A DNA stretch of 64,000 bases from Enoplolaimus lenunculus (taxonomy: Eukaryota > Nematoda > Enoplea > Enoplida > Thoracostomopsidae): assembly GCA_030248215.1 (NCBI GenBank), contig JASANG010003610.1, forward strand, positions 47,436-111,435, written 5' to 3'. Numbering within the stretch: the stretch's first letter is position 1; every line of letters begins with the position of its first letter. Below are positions 10,696 through 22,300 of the stretch, in pieces. The notes under the pieces were generated by a model that saw nothing but the letters and a program-made list of their open reading frames with translations, ran no database searches and was not told the DNA's origin. The translations under genes and the position numbers were made by a program.

Positions 10696-12401
10696 CTTAA
10701 CAATCAATGACGCGATACCACAGGTCCGATAGACAAATTTGTCACCTTTAAGTGTTAAAATCAACTGCTTGCAAACCGGCCGTATTTTGGGACTCGTTCC
10801 AGCATTGCTGACACCGTCTTTATCTTTCTTTCCTGAATCATTTGCAGGTTCAACATTCACCGAACATACATAGCTAGTAGTTGATGATGATGGCGTTTTC
10901 TGATTGGCTGTTGATGACGTAGTTTGCTCGTCATTCGTTGAGCTCATTGTGCATTGGTCAAACGTCATATTGACGAACTTTGTTTGGCTGTTGGTGGACG
11001 GCTGGTTCTTAGCGCCAGGCCGTTTCATTACGATGTAATCCTACAACATAAAAGTTTAATTTGAAACTTGCGTAAAGTAGGTGGTTTCCAGAGTTTCATT
11101 TCAGAAAGCTACAGTTATTAATTGCGACGTTTGGTAAAGCAAAGCACACAAGGACATCTGTTCGTTTGAAAAGTTTCGGAGGCGATGACAAGAGTGCGCA
11201 AGCACACTGCAAAAAAATGGTGAGTCAAATTGACTCTCTCCGAAATAGGCTTTTCCGCACTACAGAGTCAAATTCGACTCCGCAAGTCGAATTCGACTCA
11301 CCTGAGTCCCTCCGAGAGCTGAATTTGGCTCTAGCGGAGTCGAATTTGACTCAGTTTGTGTAGTCCGGAAAAGCCTATTTCGGAGAGAGTAAATTTGACT
11401 CACTATTTTTTTGCTGTGCAGTTGCACACTCTTGTTGAAACCATTATCCACCTTTGATTAAACGAATTACCAACAAAGGATTATGGCCAATTATGTAGTA
11501 TTTCTGTGGTTTAAAATTACGCAATACAGTATACAACGGGCGTTTAAGTTTTATTTTATTAATGGTAAATGTAAATTGTGGACAAATCAAAAATTTTGAG
11601 TTGGAAAAAATTATTATAGCCTAGGTGCAATTAACCGGGTATGTTATTTCCGGTAAAAATCAGCGTCCGTTTCCGTTATAGAAATACCAGAAATTCTGCT
11701 ATACATTTTTAAATAATCATTCAATTGTTCAATACTAATATGCTGAAATTGTTCAATTTAAAAAGACGACGAAATTCATACAAAATCTTTAAAAATTTAA
11801 GTACATCTGTTATTTATTACTTAAAAGCGTACCGTAATTGTATTGGCAGAAAAATAGAACATCTTGAAAACCTTTATACTCCGTTGTTTGATATATTTTA
11901 TTTTGATCAATAAACGTTTCTGTTATTTCTGTTTACACGCTGATCGTTTTGCCTTGAAATGTTCCACAGTGCGTATAAATATTCCGGTACTACTGTAGTG
12001 ATCCGAATACGAAGGGGACCGATATTTATTTGGCCTCTCCAGAGGGAACCCCCTTGTTATTCGGTTACGGACTGTAATTTATTTTTAACCCACGCTCCGC
12101 CGCCCTACGTTACTGATATATATCCGGTACATCAATTAAAGATTTATTTGTCTTGTGCCAATAGCATACACGATAATGCAGACCTGCGGTTCCGTCCATT
12201 TTACCAGTTGCCTTTGATGGCCAACTTTACCTTGATACTGTCATCGTTAACCGCTTTGAAAACCGATAGTTGTGATAATCCGGTATTGTTACAACTGCAC
12301 AAAAGGCATTCACTGCCATGGTTTATCATAACCAAATACAGCCATAACATTTTCAACAGGACCGGTCCTTTGAGTTCGCATATTTGACAAAGTTCTGCCA
12401 T
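10696..12401 (-). CDS. Candidate second three-finger ectodomain, two exons, 3' end not found
   Basis: Candidate exons are 12401-12231 (ending AAG|GTAAAG) and 11040-10696 (ending AAG|GTAAGA), both phase 0. The first has a hydrophobic leader (LLKMLWLYLVMI) followed by CLLCSCNNTG, like CSCDNTN of the neighbouring protein. The second has a Ser/Thr-rich loop, then RPVCKQLILTLKGDKF and YRTCG, aligning with YPVCVQIVDLSGD and YKGCG. No exon with a C-x4-CN ending was found between 10690 and 6874. It may splice in phase to the 5450 exon, giving an alternative ectodomain on the same tail, or may be a broken duplicate. The first exon lies inside a mobile insertion (12179-12940), which weakens the model. 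Confidence 0.4.
11205..11418. mobile_element. Tc1/mariner-like MITE
   Basis: Ends CACTGCAAAAAAATGG and ATTTTTTTGCTGTG, with long internal inverted repeats including GAGTCAAATTGACTC and CTCTCCGAAATAGGC. The flanking dinucleotides are CA on both sides, presumably a mutated TA. It lies between the two exons of the candidate three-finger gene. Confidence 0.7.
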
Positions 12402-12940
12402 GGTTTAAGTTTTAATTAACAATTATTGTCGCAGCATCACATTGTATTTTACTAAAAAAATCAGGATTTTACTAAAAAATCAGGATTTTACTAAAAAATC
12501 AGGATTTTACTAAAAAATCAGGATTTTGCTAAAAAATCAGAATTTTGCTAAAAAAATCAGGATTTTACTAAAAAATCAGGATTTTACTAAAAAATCAGGA
12601 TTTTACTAAAAAAATCAGGATTTTTTACTAAAAAACAAGGATTTTGCTAAAAAATCAGGATTTTACTAAAAAAATCAGGATTTTACTAAAAAATCAGGAT
12701 TTTACTAAAAAATCAGCAGTCGGTAATCACTCTTAAAGAAGAGTCTGTTTACCTGAACTGTATAGAGGATGCGACCTTACGTTCTATAAAGAAAGATGCA
12801 GTTTGAAATATACTCAGATCCATGAATAGATGAGTCTAAAAACTAGAAATGCTGGATACATATGGCAAATAAAAATCTAGTGCTACACGTAATCGTACAT
12901 GTCCAACTGGACTAATACTTATCCGTCCGTAGGTTAAGAG
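12179..12940. mobile_element. 762-base insertion flanked by an 8-base direct repeat
   Basis: The direct repeat CGATAATG (12171-12178 and 12941-12948) is at the point where the host element's homology breaks. The insert carries the signal-peptide-like exon (12401-12231) and an ~18-base minisatellite. No clear inverted ends are seen, so the class is unknown. Confidence 0.55.
12440..12717. repeat. Minisatellite, ~18-base unit, about 15 copies
   Basis: Near-perfect units of CTAAAAAATCAGGATTTTA. Variation is mainly the length of the A run and occasional G for A. The low divergence indicates recent expansion. Confidence 0.9.
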
Positions 12941-13764
12941 CGATAATGGAAGGTTACGCTTAATGTACTTTCAAAATTTAAGCACGTCCTAAGCCTAAGC
13001 CTACGCCTAAGCTTAGACCTAAGCGTTGCAAATATGTCTTCCTAAAGCCAAAGTCTAAGCCCAAGGCTAAGCCTAAGCAAAAAATGTAATCTAGAATCTA
13101 AACCTACTCTTTTATAAACCCACCAGAAACCTGGACGCTCCTTAAAGTAACATGGGCCAGAGTACAGATGAGCACTACTATAAAATTAATGGCAGCGAGT
13201 TTTTAAAAGATCTCACGAAACTGCGCGCGAACAATTAAAGCACATAAAAGCATGGCTCACAACTCAATGTTTAATGCAGGTAATTCGATACAGTTGAATA
13301 AACAATGCAGAAACATTAGCTGTAAACTCCATATGCCCATACGGTTTTCAAAAATCGCTTTGTTGAAATAATTTTTTTCCGCAGAACTTAAAATGTATAC
13401 TGGCTTAAAATTTGCAGTAATAGAATAATGGGCCAACAGTCCCCCCTCTTATTCGGGTCACTACAGTATCATGACACAATTTTCGTTATTTCTATAATGA
13501 AAACGGAAACGGACTTCGATTTTTACCGGAAATGGATATCCGGTTACACCCGGGGTCTATCACCAACTAATGATGGGTTCCTGGCACATTTGATAAACTA
13601 GGAACAGGTAAAAACGTAATCTACACATCTAGGCTTAAGCATCAACTGGAATTTGCTCTAAGATGAAGCTGCAAATTGAACTATGACCATTTTGAATCTG
13701 ACATTTAGTTTCATTCTCATAGAAGACATATAATTCAACTGAACCTCTGTATCGAATTACAGTT

Positions 13765-14180
13765 GTGACCCTAATAAGAGGGGGACTGATAATTACTTGG
13801 CTTCTCCAGACGGTCTCCCTGTTATTCCGTTACGGACATTAATTTATTTTTAACCCGCCACACGCCATCCTTCAATACTGATCCGGTATTGCAACTACCC
13901 ATTGAGAATTAAATGTTTATTTGTCTTACGTCAATAGCTTTAGCGTTAATACAAGGTTATACTTAGGAATGTACTTTTAAATCGTAAGTATGCTTTAAAG
14001 TTTCAAACTCGGATTCACCTATGCACTACAATTAGGGATAATTGACATTCATGGCCTTTAATTAGGGTTTAGCGACTCTATCCGCTTACGGACTCTTATT
14101 AGGGATACGGACTCGTATTGATTGAGAATCAAAATGCTGACACCCCTCTTATTACTGCCCTTATTCGGGTCACTGCAGTA
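13765..14180. mobile_element. ACTGTAGTGACCCG element, full-length copy
   Basis: Opens ACAGTTGTGACCCTAATAAG and closes CTTATTCGGGTCACTGCAGT. The internal order of motifs (TTATTTTTAACCC, AGGAATGTACTTT, AATTAGGG) matches the 10187 copy. Confidence 0.6.
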
Positions 14181-16181
14181 TATCAAAAAATTCGCTTTTA
14201 ATATCAAAATGTAATTGGCTAATAACAGAAGTAATCCAGAGCAAAATTAGGAAACTAAAAGGCGGCGTTATGCTTGTCGCGCAGCGCCGTCCGCGGTCGA
14301 GCGGAGTTTCAAGTAAAAATTTTGTTTACAAATTATTATGCGGTGCCATGCTACATTTCACTATGGTACGATACCGTTTTGTTTGATACAATTTTGGGGA
14401 AAAATTGCCAAGACTTTATGCAAAATACGCGTAAAACCAAACGATTTAACAACAGCTTATAAATATATATTTACTAAAATTAGCAAATTTATACATCGCA
14501 ATCAAACCTCGCCTGCTTAATACGTATAAATTTATTTATACACAAAACAGGGGCGTAGCCAGGGGACTTTTAAACATATATTCAATTAAGACAAATAGTT
14601 TATTGTGCAAAGATTATATTTATGTAGTCAGGAAGTAAAGTAACATCGTTGAAACCAACACAGTCGAGCCAAAGTATTAACAAAATGAGCAACAGCAACC
14701 CATTAACCTGCAGTCTCTCTGCAATTATCGAATCGTTTGTTATCAATTTTTTGGGCCCACGTTACTTTAAGGGGCGTCCATGTTTCTGGTGGGTCTATAA
14801 AAGAGTACGTTTAGATTCTAAATTACATTTTTGCTTTGGCTTAGGAAAACGCTTTTGCAACGCTTAGGCGTAGGCTTTAGGAATACGCTTTAATCTACTG
14901 TTCCGTAAACTAAAAGTAACATTGGACAAAATGTAACACAAAACATGATAAAGGTGCTCCTTCAGCCCATTATAATATTCTCAATAAACTCCAAGACACG
15001 GGTGCCCTCTAAATTGCGTTAAATGCCGAGCAGTCTCAAATGCGCCCCATACAAAGACAAAATTGGCGGGACGGCTTTCTACGGGACGCAATAGAATAAG
15101 CTTAAGCTTTAGACTATTTTTGCTTATGCTCAAGGCATAAACTCATTTTTAAAGTTAGGCATTGGAATATGCTATACTTCTGCTACGGGCTTGAACAAAG
15201 TATGGAACAGAACAACTACTAGCTCATCATATTCAAACCTCGAAACTTTTACTTAAACGATTATCTAAAATGTATTATGTTCAAATCAAAATTAACTGCA
15301 CATTACTTTAAAGTATTCCACAAAAACACAAGCTCGAAATCTTTCATTCTTTGTTTTCAATGCCTACACTGAAAACAGCGGCTATAAAACACATGAAACA
15401 TAGATTTTAAACACTTTGACTTTTGACACCTACAGTTTTTCCACTTGAGTTTTGTAACTATCATTTATGCCAGGATAAAAACCTAAACAAAAACTATATT
15501 TATTTACAGTTTCGACTTTAATACGCCGCAGATTTAATTAAGCAGAAATTTAAACAAACCATTTAACAAAACAACATAATGTCACAGTATTCATGCAAAC
15601 AACAACTGGCCACATTTCTGATGGTATACGACAGATATATACTACCAAACTTAGACCTATTACTCAGAGGATGTATGCGGGATCAGCTGAGACTACTTCA
15701 GTGTTGCATCACGTAATTTGTTACTACCATTGACCCATGTAAAGATCAGGGGCGCAACGTTTTTCTGCCGGACTGCAATAGAGTAAGCTTATACTTCAGA
15801 CTATTTTTCTGCTTAGGTTTAGGTGTAATCGCATTCTCAAGCTTAGGCTTAGGAACATACTTATACTACAGTTACGGCCGTGTTCTATACATTGACTCTG
15901 CCATTAAGCCTAAAACGTTACAAGGATCTTGAACCTAACCCCTGTTTCACATATATTAAATTTCTATTACGCTTCAACCGAACACCAGGATTCAATGCTG
16001 TCTTGTGGGTGTTTAATTTAACATCGACAAATGACTTTTTCTGCAATTAATTGAAAATGGCAAAACACTAAGAAGCATTGAAATTTAACATTTCTAATAC
16101 AACAACAAACTCAGTTTAGCATAATATCAAACTTTCAATCTGCTTCATGCATTTCCAATATTTTAACAATAATTGAATTTG
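14181..16181. other. Intergenic 3' of UBR5, repeat fragments
   Basis: Contains a fragment of the GGGTGGCGCTATAC family near 14260-14320 and inverted GCCTAA-family copies at about 14765-14905, 15085-15190 and 15752-15895 (CTTAGGTTTAGG and GGCTTAGGAAC words). The last few hundred bases presumably include the UBR5 3' untranslated region. No gene is supported. Confidence 0.5.
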
Positions 16182-19100
16182 TTAAATAAATCCGAAATTT
16201 CTCGTTTTGATTGAAAAAATCAGCTTGTTCCGCAAAATAGTTTTATTTGAATATAGCGGTAGATAAAGTCGTGATATGCACGTATTTGCGAAGGGCAAGT
16301 GTTGATCGTCCGCTGGACGAATCACAATCGACGGCAACGGTTGAAAGCCTTCGCCGCTTGCCGGCAAGCCAGGAGTCCCAGTCCAGAAATACACCAAATC
16401 CTGAAGCAAAACATAAAATCAATACATTTTTAATTTGAACAATTTGCAATGCATAAAATATACCAACGTCCATAAACTAAAAACAATGTTTACGTTTGAA
16501 TAATTCCTAATATGAGCCATGCCAACTTTTTTGTGGACCAGTTCAGGACAAAAACGTTACCAACTACTTAGAACCCAGTAAACAAAATATGAAAAGTCCT
16601 TCAAAATTCAACAGGTGTAAATCAGGAACTACAAAAACTTGAAAATACCAACATGAAAATACCACATTGTTGCTCAACATAACTTGTGGTTTGTGCGTAC
16701 CTCTCTCTCTATGACGCTCATATTTTCGACAACCGTCCAAAACCAACGTTTATACTGAGCCAGTGGATCAGATCCTGAATTGCTCGTGCACGCAGTGCTA
16801 TTTCCACCTGCGCTTTCATCAATATATGACGTATAACTGCGTAAAAGCGACACTGAAATATCGCCAACTCCATTAAGCAACAAACGAAGGTCTTCAGAAG
16901 TCATTCCATCGAGTACTGATAACGGTTGCAAAACATCTTCCACACCGAGACGCAATTGCTGGAAATTACACAAAACAGTATAGACACGAATTTATCACTT
17001 TTTAGAGAGAAATAGATATTCAAATAATTCGAACTACAGCAGTTTGTTGCGAATCTCAAAATCGACCAGGAAATCGACTGTTCCAGTTGCAAAAATAAGC
17101 TTAATTGAAAACATTTATTGCCAACTGGTGATAGACTCGCCATATATTTTCAGAATACGAGCATGAAAAGGCAACAGCCAATATTTTTTACCAGCAACAC
17201 TGATTGGACTCTTTTGCTCTATTTTGATGAGGTTTTCTCCATGTTGAATCTGTGAACACCTGGGAAATATTGAACAGCGGCGAATTCACTCAAATTCAAC
17301 CGGGACGCATTTTCCCCACTTACTTCAAGCGGTTTTTCGATAACGCGTACCAGTCGGCACAACACATACTGCTCGATATATGACCGGAAATTGGCGTTTG
17401 TCACTGGAACACTGGCTCCATTTGTAATCAATTCTATGCTACCGGAACCCTGTGTAACAAAACACCAAAAGTTCAATGAATCACAACTATTCGACGCACA
17501 AATGAAATACTACACAGAAACAGCCAGTCACGAAAATTTTGCTTGTCATGCACTGTGGCTCGAACCTAATGTAAGTCAGACTTGCAAATATGTTTTAGTA
17601 GTGACTGCTGAAACTATACAATAATATTCAACCTTTGCCCAACCGCGGCACACCGCCGCGCGGCACTGTAAAATTTATTAAAAATGACTACACGCCGCCA
17701 CGTTCGGCTCACGAAAATATAGCACAACCCCTAGAGCACTGATCATTAATTTAATTTGCTTTTCATTAAAAATGCGCAGAATTTCATCTGGCAAAACTAC
17801 AATAAAAACCAATTGAAAGTATAACTCTACCGTGTATTCGTGAACGGAACACCTTAGCTTACTTCTTCCGGTTTTAAATCGATTGAGAACGTTAGGTCAA
17901 GACTTTCAATATCGGACATTTGTGCCAGTTTACGTATCGATTCGAATAGTGCAACGTCAAAAAACGCCAAATCAAACCATGCCACTGAACGACCGAGAAT
18001 ATATTTGATAACATGACGGCAAAGCGGTAACGGAAGCAATTCGTTTTGTAGCAAGCATAATCCGATAATTCTAAAAACAACATTACAAACGCATACGCAA
18101 ATCGGAGTGCAAAATGGAAATAGTTTATGTCAGATTTGGTTCTGAAGCTTTCTACTCAACTATTTTTAGCCTTAAAATTAACTTTTTTGGACGTGAAACA
18201 CTGTTTTGCATTAATTTTTAAGTTACAATGTATTAGATAAGAAAGCGTTTAAAATGTGTTTACTGTTATACACGATACGAAACATGAGGCATGACTATAT
18301 GAGATTTTCCGTTAAAAAAGTGACTTAATCGGAGAAATTACCCTCCCCCGCACTCAAGATACATCCCTTGCCAACCAGAGGGCCTGATGTTGAAGCCACG
18401 TTACTCCGTCGGGACCTAGCGAATGTCCAGTACGGCACCTTTAAATTGTTAAGCGTCACGCAAACATGTTAGTTGTTTGTTGTTACCTTCCAACATTACG
18501 AAACGCATTGAGACGTTCTGCCGTTAAACGACCCGCGCGGATCGAGTAAAATCCATTGTCCGACGGTTGCCAGAACAAAGGTGAGTCGCCGCTTGATTCC
18601 TCGGGGTCTTGAATCTTTCCTGTAAAAAATATTAAATTGAATACCAATACGTTTCAATAGAGGCAAATGCGTAAGCACTATATCTTTTCTGTTATAACCC
18701 CGAATCATCGCTGTACTAATTCTTCGTACAACAATGTTCAGAAAAACAAAAATATAACAGCTTTGTTGATTAATACCAAGAAACACATTATATACTTCTG
18801 CAAACGTAGAAGGTTTTCGTGAGAATCCGTCCGTATAAACTGGTGCAGCTGTAAGATTTTGCGTCGCCTCGTATCGTCTCATATTTAATTAATTTCAATG
18901 GCAGGGGTATAATGAAAAAAGACACTTGAATGCTACCGGATTAATTGCTGAAAAAGCGTGTCACACTGTTTATAGTCTTATCTGATAAACTCTTCTTACA
19001 ATTTAAGGCCTGCGGCAACTACCTAATGTCAAATGTGGCGTGCTCAGTGACCGCAACGGAGATGACAAAATTGTTGCGCTACTGCTAGTAACACGTGTTC

Positions 19101-19342
19101 CACAAGTTGCGGCTGTTCCAGCTTGTGTCGTTGTTCCAGCTGATGACATCATAGCAGTTCCACTACTACCCGTACTCGTTAGCGAAGACGTTATTGAAGG
19201 CCCGCAAGCAGCAGCAAGGGACCGCAACGACGGAGGCGCTCCAGGAGAGTTTGTTGAATCGTTGTTATTGTTTAAATTGTTGTTGTTTGGATCGTATAAT
19301 GAAGTTGATTCATCGCGACTACTGTTTCCGTCTTGAGTCATG
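16182..19342 (-). CDS. UBR5: UBR5 exons 47-52: remainder of HECT including catalytic Cys
   Basis: Exon 47 is an Asn/Ser/Thr-rich insert. Exon 48 gives [17 protein letters not shown] and [10 protein letters not shown]; exon 49 [20 protein letters not shown] and [16 protein letters not shown]; exon 50 [16 protein letters not shown]; exon 51 [26 protein letters not shown] and [14 protein letters not shown]; exon 52 [36 protein letters not shown] and the terminal KTRNFGFI. The Cys in NTCISRLY, at about residue 4622, is the expected thioester cysteine. Only exon 47 carries notable extra sequence, so the C-lobe is compact and conserved. Confidence 0.96.
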
Positions 19343-22300
19343 CTAAAACAAGAATATGCAGATTATAGATCTGCACCGGATATCTGTATATAAAAATATC
19401 TGGATATAAAATCAAAACGAACGGTCTCGGTCTCACTTTTTTTGACCAAGACCGATCATACCTGTCGGTATCCGGAATAAACTTGCCGGATACCGATATT
19501 TACGGTTGTGACGCTGAATATCATAAAACTGCTCTTTACAAGTGAGCGTCTTTAACATCATACTGTGACGACATTTCTGACTTTTAACTTATGTAAGCGA
19601 GCGAGAGTTAAGCACATTTTGCATTAAATAACTTCAGCGTATGAGCAACAATTATTATGAACGTTGTGACAGACGAAAACCTTGAGCACGTTAAAAATAA
19701 AACGAAAAAATATATTATTTTAATTTACGTATATAATATGTGGTATCTGGTTCCTGTTCAGGGAAAAAATTAAATATCCGGTTCTGGTAAATGAATATCC
19801 GGTCGAACCCTGCTTCGTACTCATATCCCAAGAGTAATTATACAGCCATGTTGTAATTAAAAACTTAAAAGTCTTATACCCATTCAGTTTTGTTAGTTTT
19901 GACAGTCGAGAACACGCAAATGCACTTTGCCGGTCCAAATATTTGCAGCTGAAATTTTTAACTGCCAGTTTTGTTCGAAAATCACTTGACATAATGCAGC
20001 TGTGAGTTCTCCCTGCGAATATTTACACGTGCGAATGTGGCTTCACGTACCTTCGGCCACCGCTAGCTTCTCTGGGCACAGCTCCTATCCGGCTACCGCC
20101 AGCTAATTCCGTATTAGCAGACAATAGTTGTTCATGGGAGAACGGTTGCGTTTGTTGCGATGGTTGCTGTTGTTGCGCCGCATTAGCTAGAACAGCGGCT
20201 GCTTCGGTGACTTGAGCACGTAATACATCATCATTCGATAACAGTAACATAATATGATGTGACGGCAACTCAAGCAACATTCCAGTGATACGCGCTGCGA
20301 GATTCTAAATATCAAACGAAGTTTAAAAACAACTATTTATTATTTTAGCACAAACGAACCAATTCCGGTGGTGCATACTTTCTGCCCTGTGTTCATTGTT
20401 TGAATTTCAGCTGAAGTACGCAAACGATAACAAACGCGCTGTTAAAAGCAGATCAAATTGCACCGTAAAATAGCGATTAACAGTTACGCGAACTAAAATT
20501 AGGGCACGCAAAAAGTAATAGGATTGTAGCTAAAAGTGCACAAAGCTCACTACGTACCTCTCGTATTGCTCTGACTTTTGGAAATAACCGATCGCCAAGC
20601 GCTAATTTACTCGATTCCGTGGTCAAACCGCTGCTGCTACCACTAGCAGCGGCGCTGGTGATATTTCGTCCAAACGGAATCGGTATCCTAAAGCTGCTAG
20701 AGACGGCACCAATAGTCGCAGTCCGATCAGAAGAAGACGGAGCTATCGCAGAAACACCACAGGTGGCAACTGGGACGATACCATGCAACGATTGTGACGC
20801 GTTACCACCAGAATAATCACGAGGCGCAATTACGTCACCCACCATGTTACAGACAGTCGCTGAACCAGTAGCGGCTGGCAGATTAAGACCATGACCTGAT
20901 AAACAGGGTGGTATCGTCGGACCCTGGCCGCATTCGCTGATGGCCGCATTGGCTCCTCGACCGGTATCCGTACTCGTAGCAGCCGCAGCGGCTAGCAAGC
21001 TTCCATAATTCCGTAACCAATGATGATGATGATGTTGTTGTTGTTGTGACGATGGCGGTGCAACTGCGAGGTAAGACATCGAACCCCCTGACGAGGCATT
21101 CGCCGCCGCTAAATTCCCGGATCCATGATCTGGCAACGGTCCAATTCCAGAAACAACGGCTGCAGCAACAGCATGAGCTGCTGCTGCTGCCGCCACAACA
21201 GCAGGATTGCTACTAGCAACTATCGGGGAATTATACGGTGATTCTTGGCTAAATCCCCTAGACAAAGAGGTCGACGTTGTCGTAATTATCGAACCAGTTC
21301 CAATCACTGATGAATTAGTTGCGACACTCGATGTGTATGTTGCACCTCTGCTGGTGCTACTAGTTGTACCAACTGCAAACGGTATCGCCGTTCCTGAAAA
21401 GTCGGTGGCCGGTGGTGGTTGCTGCGACAACGTTTGATCGCTGTTGCGAATAGCAACTGCAGAAGCAGCAGCAGCGAGCAACATATGACTCACGCGCGAC
21501 TGCAGCGAACTGGCGGCGGCGGCGTTACTGTTACATGCAACAGCCGCCGCAGCTGTAGTACTAGGCCCTGGGGCAACAGAGGCTCCGTACGGTGCAACGA
21601 GTCCAGTGGGAGGCGCGATAGCGCTGCTAAACGGGGCTTGATGCCCTGCTACGGTCCCAGATGGTACTGATTCTCCCAATCCCACCGCGCCCATTAATGA
21701 CGTAGGTGGAGGCGGGGGTGGTTGCAGAGGCAAAGTAGAGAACAACCCACCGGCGTTCGCTGATGGAAAAAACGGAACAGCGTTAGCGTTTAGTGTATAT
21801 CGTCTCATTCCAGCTACTGTTGTTGATCCGAAAGTCATGTCTGTACTTCCATCCGTAGAAGACGAGACAGCCGGTACTGAATAAAGATGATGTGATGATG
21901 GCACAGGCGTTGTTGCGCAGCCGCTACTGCTACTATTCTGCCGCCCCACAATGATGCTTCCACTTGCAGCGCTAGTTCCAACTCCATTGCTATTTTGGGT
22001 AGCGCCGCTACTGGTAGAACCGGTTGCCAACTGTGAGTGTTGCCTGCGTGCGTAATCGCGTTCACGTGTTCGAAGGCGATTCAGCAACTCTAAAGCAAAC
22101 AACAATACGATCACTTTACGTATCACTTTATCACGATTGACGCCAAGAGTAAGAGAACGTCATATGTACCAGTGCGTTACAACAAAATTATGTAAGATAC
22201 CACCAAACCTTTACGCAAAGTTTAACTTGACTGTGAGCATATACAACCAATAACACCTATTGTCGCATATCACAAAAAACACAAAAATTAACGATTAACT

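Larger units (their letters stand above)
11994..13469. mobile_element. ACTGTAGTGACCCG element, interrupted copy carrying an insertion
   Basis: The left half (to about 12178) and right part (from about 12941, ending CTTATTCGGGTCACTACAGT) align with the intact copies at 10187 and 13765. The break falls at the word CGATAATG, present once on each side. A GCCTAA-family copy (about 12985-13145) sits further right. Confidence 0.6.
11620..13555. mobile_element. hAT-like element with ~60-base inverted ends, outermost of a nest
   Basis: The left end has GGTGCAATTAACCGG then TTTCCGGTAAAAATC and GTCCGTTTCCG. The right end is the inverted counterpart, with CGGAAACGGAC, TTTTTACCGG and CCGGTTACACCC. The ends resemble the CAGGGTGCAACCGG hAT-like family. 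Most of the interior is a later insertion (11994-13469). Confidence 0.5.

Noticed and set aside
12440-12717. Possible CRISPR array
   Set aside because: Units are contiguous with no unique spacers, and the genome is eukaryotic.
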